A stretch of DNA of 27,500 nt, from contig CM022671.1 in assembly GCA_012295275.1 (NCBI GenBank), positions 21,302,822-21,330,321 on the forward strand, in the 5' to 3' direction. The position numbers and the translations under genes were made by a program. Numbering within the stretch: the first letter of the stretch is position 1; each line of letters starts with the position of its first letter. Shown here piece after piece: positions 1 through 8,859 of this stretch. The notes below the pieces were generated by a model. It made no database searches and was not told the origin of the DNA. It saw only the letters and a program-made list of their open reading frames with translations. This DNA is from Chrysomallon squamiferum. Its lineage: Eukaryota > Mollusca > Gastropoda > Neomphalida > Peltospiridae.

Positions 1-468
1 AAGACTATATATATATATATATTTATATATATTTCTAAAAGTTAATGATGGAGATATAAAGAGACTAAACGAGTTATTACTGAACTGTTATATTTTTTTA
101 ATAGTTATTTTCAACTTATTGTTATCAAAAACATTTTTTTTTTTTTCATTCCTTGTCGTGTTTAAAAATATAAGTATTAGAAGAAGAAGAAAATAATAAT
201 GATAATGACGATGAGGAAAAAAAAAAAAAAAAAAAAAAAAAATGAAGGCAAACGAAGTAGAAAAATAATGATAAAGAAAGCAGAATATTTAGATGATGAC
301 GCCTTTGAAGATAAGGGAAGAGAACAAGATGATTTTGATGATGATAATAATGGCAATGATAATTATGATGATAAATATTATAAGCTACAACAAATACAGA
401 CAAATACCAAAAAGATATCTAAGAACTGTAATGTGTACAGCGCAGATTTAACTGTAAATGATACTAAC

Positions 469-608
469 TTTGGATGTTTGATGGGTACTTCCACAATGAT
501 ATCTTTGGGGATTTCAAACATCTCTGGGTCGTGGCCTCCTGCCGACAGCACCAGCGGTAAAATATCAAACATTCCTCCCTTAGGCTTCCATCCCAGTTTT
601 ATACACAC
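469..608 (-). CDS. NOS: NOS-B exon, [12 protein letters not shown]
   Basis: Acceptor TCCCCTCCCAG| and donor CCAAA|GTTAGT, 140 bp, phase 0 to 2. It encodes [20 protein letters not shown], then [22 protein letters not shown], aligning with the NOS oxygenase. The next expected exon (WFKDLGLKWY...) is not in the remaining 468 bases, so the gene leaves the window here. Confidence 0.95.
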
Positions 609-1798
609 CTGGGAGGGGAACACAAATAAATAAATAAATAAATAAAAATAAAAATCACTAAATGGTTAAGTGTATTTGCAAGTTAATGAAAGGAAGAAAA
701 AGAATGTATTATAAATGGATATAGATCAGACTTCTTATGCAATGCTTCTCGTAATAATGTGATTATCAGGTTGAAGATTTCTATTATGTTGTAATGAAAA
801 TGTATTCGGCTGTATTAGTTGCATCCAGTTAATATTTCCGTTTGTCTGACATGAAACAGAGGTACTCTTATAGGTCAAGACAGTTTGTATATCGAATTCC
901 CACGGTCATCATAAAAGTATCATTAATTTTGTCCATTGTTTTTGTGTTCACCATGTTACAAAGGTTTCGAAGCCATTCAGGTATAAATCCGTAGAATAAT
1001 GTAGATGGAACGGAATAAAATTGATAAACTGATAACTTTTGCAACTGATGCAGAAACATATGATTTATCTTTTCAGTAAATATTTGGTAATATAATATAA
1101 TATAATATAATATAATATAATATAATATAATATAATATAATATAATATAATATAATATAATATAATATAATATAATATAATATAATAATGTAATGTAATA
1201 TAATATAATATAATATAATGTAATATAATGTAATATAATAAAATATAATATAATATAATATAATGTAATGTAATGAATTGTTATGTTATATTATGTTATG
1301 TTATGTTATCTTATCTTATCTTACCAAATATCTAAAGAAAAAAGATATAATGTTCTTCTGCGATGGATAGATGCATGGATAGACAGACAACAAGGCAGAC
1401 AGGCAGACAGACTGATAGACAGACAACACACAGACAGACAAAAACAGACCTCGGTCAGTTCACAGTTGGCCGGGTCGCCAATCACGCGTCCATCAGGCTG
1501 GCGATATCCTGCGTAGCGGATGAGCTGAGAGTTCCACACTCTGTAGTCTTTCTTAGGATCCGTTCTCTTGGGAAACACTGTGATACACGTTCTGAAACAA
1601 ACGAGAAATCCCGTGCAGAAAGTGTTGTAACTGCTTTCCCATATAACAGTATCTTTTTGTAATAATAACACTTTATGTCTAATTACAGGATTTTCCGGAC
1701 GTAAATACATCTTAGATTTAATATACGTTATTGGTTATTAACAACAAGATTCGGATCTGTATCAGAAAGTACGACGGAGATGTCTGTGTGAGGGAGTG

Positions 1799-1862
<64 letters not shown>

Positions 1863-2559
1863 ACAGGAACTATGTATAATTCCTGAAAATGTCTGAACAT
1901 ATGTTTAATCACTGAACTGAAAATAATGTGGCCAGTGCTGAAAAACCTAGGCATCTACAGAACCAAATGTCGTAGAAACAGTACACTGTGACACTAAGGA
2001 GATGCTCGATTGTTGGTCAGGACGTAACAATATAAGTGAATGGACTTTTGGGCTCAAATTTGTTCAGTTTCATAATTCCACTTTTTACATCGACGTTAAG
2101 TGTTCTCTATTTGCAGGAGTGTTGAAGTCTGGTGCTTGCATTGCTCTCATCTAGCCTCCCTAATGAAATTCTCCATCAATTGCAGTCAGAGGATGATCTA
2201 ACTGTAACCTTTGCATTGCCAATTTCCTGGGTGAATCAGAACTTATGCATATTTTCTGAAATTTTCACAATTATACATATTTCCGGATAATTCCGGGAAA
2301 CATATGTATTATACACCATTTATTTTCAAGAAGAAAAAAGAAAACAAAAACAGAAAGAATAAGAAAAATTAGAAGTAAAAATTGATAAGTTATAAATAAA
2401 TGTTTTTAGTCAAGTGCATATTCCTGTTTCGGTGCCTCACCTGATATTTCCATTGTTTGTCCCATATCTGATATGGTTGCAGATTGCCTCAAACATCCCT
2501 TTAGCCGTCGTAACGTGTCGAGCGTCAAATAACTGAAACACAACAACAACAACCACCAC

Positions 2560-2604
<45 letters not shown>

Positions 2605-2646
2605 TAAAAGAACATTATATTTCATTTTTCTTTCTGTAACCGATGT

Positions 2647-2737
<91 letters not shown>

Positions 2738-2860
2738 CTCGCTCATAGAGGCACACACACACACACATTTCCTTTTCTTGCATTATCTAATTTAACGACA
2801 CATTATGAATGATCGATTGTATTCAAAACGGTGAATTTAACGTGGGATAACATATCAGAA

Positions 2861-2945
<85 letters not shown>

Positions 2946-4219
2946 ATTAAAAACAGTAATAGTTTTACTCGTTTCGCTGGACATTTATGCTTACACCTTC
3001 CTTCTTTTATTTCAGTTTCTTGCTTTACTATTTTTTTACCTGTAGCTTTGACCACTGCATTCGAAGGATGCACCGAGGTGCGTTTCTCCAGGCTGTTTTG
3101 ACACCAAAGGCCAGCTCGCTCGTTGTGAGGTCATATGTACCAGTGGACTCGATTGATGACGTCACTTCCTCCAGGCGTTTCTGATGTGCTGGTGAGTTTG
3201 ATCTGTAAGTCGACATATAAAATTTATTTGGTGACATACAACAAATACATTAATAGCAGATATATATATAAATACAAGTTTTCATTTGTAGAGGAATGGT
3301 CGCTTGAATTCGTAATCTATCAGCCACTGACGTCACACTTCCGGAGGAAACCGCAGCTTCCAGGCATCTTTAGTTTCTTTCGTAGCATTCGTATTTCCAA
3401 AATAATTTAATATACCCTTTTATTTTGTATTGTTATACAGATAATTTATTATGCCTTTTTATTTATTATACTCAAGATCATCTGATATGCTATTTTATGT
3501 ATTATTATTATTTATTTTTCTTTTGGTCCTTTCATTTTTTTATTACTATCAAGATCATTTATTTCGCCGTTTTATTTCTTATTATCACGCTTATTAGTCA
3601 AGCTATATTTACTTTTTTATTGACTGGTAGTACTGCTCCAAGAAATCCTTTGCATGGATCATTACTTCTTCCTTGGGTCGCATTTCACCCGGACGGCGTT
3701 TGACTGGGGGCGCCATGAAAGATCCCATGCATCGATTTGCTGAACATGGAACGTTCTACAACACAGCAACACCAGTCATTCTACAGTCTTACTGAAATCT
3801 CGTTTATTAAGGTAACTTGAAGCAACAATACATCAAAGCCAACTAAAATTTGGCAGTCTGATCTCATCTCATTCGGTGTTTTTTTTACGTTAAGTATTAC
3901 TTTTGAATTTGTCACCAAAATGGTATAACATGATATTAATGGTCTGTTTCGAATATGAATCTCCACTTCAGAGTTTGTTTCTGAACAAATTTAGATATAT
4001 AATAAAACGTTTGAACTTAGGATTAATTCTAACTCAGTGACTTGATTGTTTGTGTGCGTGTGCGTGTGTGTGTGTTAAAATACTTACGTCGATCCATTTA
4101 TTGTGCAAAACATCAACAGTAATTTTTTCGTTTATCAGATTCCTCAGTTTGGAAAACTTCTTCTGTCCAGAATTATTTCCTTCGTGGTCGACAGGACACC
4201 CGCCTCCTTTGTTATTCAT
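469..4219 (-). CDS. NOS: Nitric oxide synthase B, N-terminal oxygenase half (6 exons, 3' part outside window)
   Basis: Exons in transcription order are 4219-4088, 3755-3613, 3202-3040, 2532-2441, 1591-1450 and 608-469. All phases match and no stop interrupts. The protein opens [14 protein letters not shown]. It has the zinc-tetrathiolate C-x4-C (CSANRCMGS), the haem loop AWRNAPRC with the axial Cys at codon 3072-3070, then [64 protein letters not shown] and [12 protein letters not shown]. These give the dimer interface, haem site and part of the substrate region. ATG 4219 has an in-frame TAA 27 bases upstream if unspliced, and there is no PDZ domain. The residue two after the haem Cys is Leu instead of the usual Gly. 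The remaining oxygenase, calmodulin and reductase parts lie beyond base 1. Confidence 0.95.
868..1059 (-). other. Unidentified 63-codon ORF inside NOS-B intron
   Basis: The peptide is of normal complexity, unlike most ORFs here: [20 protein letters not shown], then [12 protein letters not shown] and [14 protein letters not shown] before a stop. I do not recognise the family. There is no clear splice site or promoter. It could be a transposon or processed-gene fragment, or chance. Confidence 0.25.
1089..1323. repeat. (TATAA)n pentanucleotide array
   Basis: About 185 bp of TATAA with TGTAA variants, grading into TTATG and TTATC units by 1323. It lies in the NOS-B intron between the exons ending at 1450 and starting at 608. 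Confidence 0.95.
1375..1444. repeat. (CAGA)n-type repeat abutting a NOS-B donor site
   Basis: Degenerate ACAG/CAGA/GATA units end within a few bases of the exon boundary at 1450. Read on the minus strand it is (TCTG)n, and the donor GTCTGT looks like part of it. Confidence 0.85.
1450..1591 (-). CDS. NOS: NOS-B exon, [12 protein letters not shown]
   Basis: Acceptor TTGTTTCAG|; it encodes [35 protein letters not shown] and [10 protein letters not shown]. This is one of the most conserved NOS oxygenase segments. The donor GAG|GTCTGT is unusually weak and merges into a TCTG microsatellite (plus-strand CAGA). The phase still fits the next exon exactly. Confidence 0.93.
1794..1859. repeat. (GT)n microsatellite in NOS-B intron
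   Basis: About 65 bp of GT/TG in the intron between exons 2441 and 1591. The remaining intron sequence, 1860-2440, shows no feature I recognise. Confidence 0.95.
2441..2532 (-). CDS. NOS: NOS-B exon, [14 protein letters not shown]
   Basis: Ninety-two bp, acceptor GTGTTTCAG| and donor ATCAG|GTGAGG. It encodes [20 protein letters not shown] and [11 protein letters not shown], aligning with the NOS VFDARDCTTAHGMF and NKGNLR region. The normal Phe before DAR is kept, preceded by Leu. Confidence 0.95.
2560..2733 (+). repeat. Microsatellite cassette (AAT)n-ATGTGGGC-(TC)n, plus orientation
   Basis: (AAT)n at 2560-2603, a 39-bp spacer, ATGTGGGC at 2643-2650, then 83 bp of (TC)n. It shares its part order and anchor with 8000-8097. 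It begins 28 bp upstream of the NOS-B exon start at 2532, beyond its acceptor. Confidence 0.7.
2866..2944. repeat. (TC)n-(AC)n microsatellite in NOS-B intron
   Basis: About 63 bp of TC followed by AC. With 2651-2733 this makes two long polypyrimidine tracts in one intron. Confidence 0.95.
3040..3202 (-). CDS. NOS: NOS-B exon with haem-thiolate loop
   Basis: Acceptor GACTTACAG| and donor CTACAG|GTAAAA. It encodes [27 protein letters not shown] and [18 protein letters not shown]. Cys (3072-3070) is the axial haem ligand, with the conserved Trp six residues before it. The codon at 3066-3064 is CTT (Leu), where NOS proteins normally have Gly. Confidence 0.95.
3157..3164. promoter_or_regulatory. 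CRE within NOS-B coding exon
   Basis: A perfect TGACGTCA followed by CTTCC. It is also part of the coding sequence (EVTSS), so it may be chance. It is noted because a second CRE with a similar flank lies 171 bp away. Confidence 0.3.
3328..3345. promoter_or_regulatory. CRE plus ETS/GABP-type site in NOS-B intron
   Basis: TGACGTCA (3328-3335) is followed at once by CACTTCCGG, a perfect ETS/GABPA core. This pairing is typical of animal promoters. It sits in the intron between the zinc and haem-loop exons. An internal promoter is possible but unproven. Confidence 0.35.
3613..3755 (-). CDS. NOS: NOS-B exon with zinc-binding C-x4-C
   Basis: It starts [14 protein letters not shown], with cysteines at codons 3746-3744 and 3731-3729. 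These are the pair that holds the interface zinc in the NOS dimer. It continues [20 protein letters not shown] and ends IKK at donor AA|GTAAAT. Length 143 bp, phase 0 to 2. Confidence 0.95.
4088..4219 (-). CDS. NOS: NOS-B first recognised coding exon
   Basis: Forty-four codons, [14 protein letters not shown]... to ...[13 protein letters not shown], then donor GAC|GTAAGT. The segment [20 protein letters not shown] aligns with the NOS KVKNWET-LTDTLHLK region. The start context is AAC-ATG-A. An acceptor-like ACTAAG| 24 bases upstream of the ATG leaves open an earlier coding exon. Confidence 0.85.
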
Positions 4220-4326
4220 GTTTGTTCTTTGTTTTATATTATCTTAGTAGCAGCGACTCTGAATGAATAGAACATAGATAATATACAAAATATAATTATA
4301 AGCCTTGAAGGAGTACATACATATAT

Positions 4327-4395
<69 letters not shown>

Positions 4396-4773
4396 ACACA
4401 CCTGATACACTGTAAATTCAAAATGTTTATATAAACAGCTTTCACAGTCTTAGAAAAACTATTCATATTATAGTGTGTTGTACAAAACACAGCACCCCGA
4501 TAACTCATTAAAATACTAGTAACTTGTATAAACGCTTATTTGCAGGTGAATATTTGCGCTCGTATATATTCAAATTATACAGCCAGTACAAATATCACAT
4601 TGTATAAAAATACTTCCTTTTTTTATTCAAGTCACGTGGTAACAATCCAGTTTCCGTCTATATGTTACCAGTTTTATGTTTTATTTCTGTCTTTATATTG
4701 TAGTTTATGGAAATAGATAAAACATTTGCCAAAATAGCAGCTTTTGTGTAAAAAAAAAAAAAAAAAAAAAATC

Positions 4774-4980
4774 GACATTAATGTGCTTTCAAGACTACGA
4801 GTAGGTACACATTAAATATATGTTGTTGCTAATCGAGAAAGAGTAACCCGTAATTGGTAGCCTCGAGTTTCCTCTCTCATTCTCTGTATGATCCTTAATT
4901 ATAATATTCTATGTATGATGTCATATAAACATGCATTAAAATGTGTTGACTCTTTTATTTTATTTTATTCATTTATTTTA
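4774..4980. repeat. Dispersed ~200-bp repeat, copy 1
   Basis: The direct-orientation partner of 6923-7125. A poly-A run precedes it (4750-4770) and a (TTA)n tract follows (4988-5049). The two copies lie on either side of the LINE relic. Confidence 0.9.
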
Positions 4981-4987
4981 TTTTAAA

Positions 4988-5049
<62 letters not shown>

Positions 5050-5876
5050 GTTATTTATTTGCTTATTTATTTATTTTATTACTTCCATCCTTGAAACAAA
5101 ACGTTTGTTAATATTTAAATGTAAATTACAGTTGTTACACCGGCGGTAGTGAAATGATATTCTTACACGAGGTATCCGTCAAGCAGGACGAGTGACAAAC
5201 TTTACCAATGGGATTCGGCAAACTTTGAACGTGTAAATAATGTATCATGTGAAGTGGGTGAGAAAAAAACAGACCGTTGATAAATAAAAGCAGTAATGAT
5301 GTGGGTGGTATTGGAAATTATCGAGGTTTAAATAATTGTGTATGTGATAGATAACAGATTAATAGTTTAGACTGAAATCCCAAGAGAAGAGACATTTTTT
5401 CTTTCTTTCTTAAAAAAATTAATAATAATTAACCTATCTTTCTCATCAAAATGAATGAAACAAAACTTGGTTTCTTTTTCTTCTTATTTTTTTTCTTTCT
5501 TTTTCCTTTATTTATTTATTTTATTTTATTTTTTTTCACTTTTTAATTTAATTTAATATTTTTTCTTATCTTCGTCGTTTTTGAAAGGACTAGCAGAAGA
5601 CTGCCTTACTTAACTATTTTCATTTTTACTGTTATTCTCTGTGTCTTATTTTGTTTTACTTACTTTCAGTCAGAATTGTTGATTTCGACGTTAACAAAGT
5701 TTTCTTCTTCTTATTATTATTATTATTATATATAATGGATAATTTATTAAGTTACTTGAGAGAGAACAGGCGCTAACATTAAACTAGCCAGGTAGTCTAG
5801 GACACAGACCTCCTCATAGGTATCTACTATTGATGTTCTGGAGTCGCAGTTTTGTACAAATTATTGTCTTAAGGTG

Positions 5877-5917
<41 letters not shown>

Positions 5918-6199
5918 AATAACAAAGCAAACATAATAAAACGAAAATGTACCGGTAACGGTTCATTGTTCATAATAGTTTAAACCCAATAGTTTAATTG
6001 TCAGTTCATAACCAGTTTATATTTTTCAGTGCTATGTGCGGTATGGACTAAACAACTCTCAAACTGTTCATATGGCTTGCATTCTCCAATACAGACGCCA
6101 TTTTGTTTCCTTCACTATCTTGTCCTGTTACTGTTATATACGAAACATCTCTAGAACCAAGCACGGAAATACGACATTTAAAATAGAATATTAGTAAAG

Positions 6200-6650
6200 G
6201 TAACACTCCTGAAACAGACTTTCAAATGGATTTAGAAAGTAACAGTTCACTAAACAGTCCTCTGTTTGAAAATGAAATACAGCAAAAACTTCTTGATATT
6301 AAGCACACTATTGACTGTGTCATACTTGTACGCGTCAAACGTTTTAATTTAATGTTTGAAAAGGGTATCTTCCCTGACCCGTGGTATAATTAAGCCAATT
6401 TATAAAAGTTGTGATAAAAATAATACAGAAAATCACCTATCACCTATGATTTAATTGTGCTAAAAAAATCTTTACTGTTGTATGACAGACCAAAAGTTGC
6501 ATCTTCAAACAAATAATAATTATACTATCGGAAGCTAAAGCAAGATTTACAAAGGATTATTTGTACAAATAACCACGCTTTCACATTACATGCAATTTAG
6601 AACACTGTTTGTACACTATTTGAAACATCTGTGTTCTAAAATTTGAAGGA
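6200..6650 (+). pseudogene. Decayed non-LTR (LINE) reverse transcriptase fragment
   Basis: One frame from ATG 6226 reads MDLESNSSLNSPLFENEIQQ, then FNLMFEKGIFPDPWYN before a stop. A shifted frame from 6392 continues KPIYKSCDKNNTENHLSPM. Further on, RFTKDY and NNHAFTLHAI appear in different frames. This is the order seen in LINE RTs, where FPxxW is followed by KPIYK-GDKNNPENYRPI, then GFRKGYST and HAI. Several frameshifts and stops make it a dead relic. No catalytic YxDD is visible. Confidence 0.65.
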
Positions 6651-6828
6651 TAATTAATCGTCATAACAAACGTTTTCACTTACTATACAAATTACTGTCA
6701 TTAAATTGACGGTAAACGAGTCCCGAATCATTATGTTGAACGCGAACGTAATTGTAATTAACAAAAATAGATGTCGCTTAAACCATTTATGATTAAATGT
6801 TTTAAATTCTAAGCTACATAATTTGGGG

Positions 6829-6863
6829 AAGTGTTTTGGAATCATAACAGCCCCAAAACACTT
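6829..6863. repeat. Perfect 11-bp inverted repeat
   Basis: AAGTGTTTTGG (6829-6839) pairs with CCAAAACACTT (6853-6863) across a 13-base loop. It sits between the LINE remnant and dispersed repeat copy 2, and may be the end of another element. Confidence 0.6.
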
Positions 6864-6922
6864 TTCTAGGAAGTTTTCTCTAGAGTGTTCTCAAGCTGCT
6901 GAGTGCGTACTTATTGAAATAT

Positions 6923-7125
6923 GACATTGATGTGCTTTCATTACTATGGGTATGTACACATTAAATATATCTTGTTGCTAATCGAGAAAGAGTAACCCTG
7001 ATTGGTAGCCTCGAGTTTCCTCTCTCGTTATCTGTGTGATCATTAATTATAATATTCTATGAATGACATCATATAATCATGCATTAAAACGTACTGGGTC
7101 TTTTAGTTTATTTAATTTATTTATA
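6923..7125. repeat. Dispersed ~200-bp repeat, copy 2
   Basis: It aligns with 4774-4980 in the same orientation at roughly 85-90 % identity by eye. Both share AATCGAGAAAGAGTAACCC, TTGGTAGCCTCGAGTTTCC and TTAATTATAATATTCTATG. Its class is unknown; there is no ORF, and the tail is T/TTTA-rich. Confidence 0.9.
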
Positions 7126-7184
7126 AACTTTCGCTCCAGCCCTTTCTAAAATATACCCCTTTACGACAGACACATCGTTAGTAA

Positions 7185-7547
7185 AATGTTAAAATACTTG
7201 AATCATGTAAACAACAAAACAAAAAACATACAGATAATTAGAAAACACACTAATTTCAAACCTGCTAAGTAATATTTAATGTTAAAATGCTTAAATCATG
7301 TAAACAACGCAAAAACGTTTAGATAATTAGAAAACACACTAATTTCAAACCTGCTAAGTAATATTTAATGTTAAAATGCTTGAATCATGTAAACAACGAA
7401 AAACGTTTAGATAATTAGAAAACACACTAATTTCAAACCTGCTATGTAATATTTAATGTTAAAATGCTTGAATCATGTAAACAACAACACAAAAACGCAC
7501 AGATAATTAGAAAACACACTAATTTCAAACCTGCTAAGTAATATTTA
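7185..7547. repeat. Four-copy ~90-bp minisatellite
   Basis: Units start at 7185, 7278, 7367 and 7455 (93, 89, 88 and 93 bp). The shared core is TAATTTCAAACCTGCTAAGT plus GAATCATGTAAACAAC. The TGTAAACAA in each unit matches the forkhead consensus, giving four such sites. Copies differ mainly in an A-rich stretch after GTAAACAAC. Confidence 0.95.
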
Positions 7548-7999
7548 AAACAACCAGATACAAACCTCAATTCATTCTGCGACTTACCGTATCATAAGCA
7601 AAACTGTGTGGTTCTTAACATGCAGAGTTAATATGCTTCCGAATATTGGTTATATTTGTATGTTTGTAATGTAGCCGCTAATTAAAACAAAGATAGACTG
7701 TTAATAAAAGAACATAACCATGGCTATTTTAATTGTTAATGTGTTGAAAATAATGTTTGGATAAATCTGGAATGGCTTTAATCAATCTCGACCTTTATGG
7801 TAACTATGCCATAATGGTATGAAGATAAAATAATCATATTTTTCTATTACTTTCTAAGAAATTCATGGTTTGTTTTTCTATTTTTATGTATATATGTTTG
7901 TGTAATAATAACAATAATAATAATAATTATATTATTATTATTAGAAACAGAGAGAGAGAGAGAGATTAGAGAGAGAGAGATTATTATTATTATTAATAC

Positions 8000-8038
8000 A
8001 GAGAGAGAGAGAGAGAGAGAGAGCCCACATTAGAAAAA

Positions 8039-8086
<48 letters not shown>

Positions 8087-8097
8087 TATTATTATTT
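8000..8097 (-). repeat. Microsatellite cassette (AAT)n-ATGTGGGC-(TC)n, minus orientation
   Basis: On the minus strand it reads (AAT)n (8097-8040), a 9-bp T-rich spacer, ATGTGGGC (8030-8023), then (TC)n to 8000. The same order of parts occurs at 2560-2733 on the plus strand. Extra (GA)n/(ATT)n blocks adjoin at 7909-7998. Confidence 0.7.
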
Positions 8098-8281
8098 TAA
8101 ATGGACAGTTCATAAGAAAGCTACCGTCATAAGAATAATCATTATTCAGGGCCGATATAAATGCATCGTATTTAAACAAAGTTTTGAATTAGAAATGGCC
8201 ACAAAAAAATCACCATTTTGAGGACACTGAAACTAAATGAAAACATTCGACACACACAGCGGAGACTGTTATTAATCATTT

Positions 8282-8351
8282 AATAATAAGTTTGATAACA
8301 CCTGTCAGGTTACTGCAATAATAAGTTTAATAGCACCTGTCAGGTTACTGC
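8282..8351. repeat. 35-bp tandem duplication with palindromic E-box
   Basis: Two 35-bp units (8282-8316 and 8317-8351) differ at a few positions. Each carries the palindrome ACCTGTCAGGT, in which CACCTG is a Snail/ZEB-type E-box. It lies about 400 bp downstream of the candidate NOS-B first exon. Confidence 0.85.
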
Positions 8352-8431
8352 AATAATTAGTAATAGCGGCTTTGATGTGATTTACATTATGGATGGATCA
8401 CGCGCATGCATGCACGTATGTGTGTGTGTTC

Positions 8432-8477
<46 letters not shown>

Positions 8478-8546
8478 AAAATGAAATAAAATACGAGTGC
8501 CGTTCCTGGAAATGGAATATTTTCACTGTACTCAGTGTGTTAATAG

Positions 8547-8583
<37 letters not shown>

Positions 8584-8747
8584 TCTTTAGAATAACTAAC
8601 TGCATTAAAATTTCTGAAAATTATTAATTAAATTTAAGATGTTAAAACTGAAGTTAGCCTACCTCAATCTCAAAACTTCTTCGTTTGTTTCTCCTGAAAA
8701 CTAAACCTGCAGTCTGTTGATCTCGGGTTTTTACCTGCACTTTTTAC

Positions 8748-8787
8748 CTGTATTCACGTGTTTTCTTGACGACTTGCAGTGACGCAT
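8748..8787 (-). CDS. Possible 5' coding exon of NOS-B
   Basis: A CpG-containing block holds ATG at 8787 followed by RHCKSSRKHVNT and one base, then donor ACAG|GTAAAA. A second CAG|GTAAAA lies a few bases on. The one-base overhang would join in frame to the acceptor-like ACTAAG| just before the NOS-B exon, giving an open path into MNNKGGG. The acceptor is weak. It could equally be a non-coding 5' exon or nothing. Confidence 0.25.
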
Positions 8788-8859
8788 GCTTTGCCTAGAA
8801 ACCGAAACTGTCGTCAGCGACAATTCACAGAGGAAGCGGTCATATTAATATTAATTAGA

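Larger units (their letters stand above)
4220..8747. other. Region upstream of the NOS-B coding exons: repeats and relics
   Basis: If the exon at 8748 is real, this is the first NOS-B intron. Apart from the repeats listed separately it holds (AC)n 4330-4394, (TTA)n 4988-5049, poly-A 5877-5915, (GT)n 8419-8476 and poly-A 8549-8580. From 5050 to 6190 there is unique AT-rich sequence with no gene I can support. Confidence 0.7.

Noticed and set aside
609-623. Codons FPSQ directly before the exon VCIKLGW, resembling NOS FPSE.
   Set aside because: The preceding exon already supplies DPANCELTE in matching phase 0, and CCCTCCCAG is a good acceptor, so these codons are intron.
199-633. 144-codon plus-strand ORF beginning with a poly-Lys run.
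   Set aside because: It is antisense to the NOS-B exon 608-469 plus poly-A and GAT-rich repeat.
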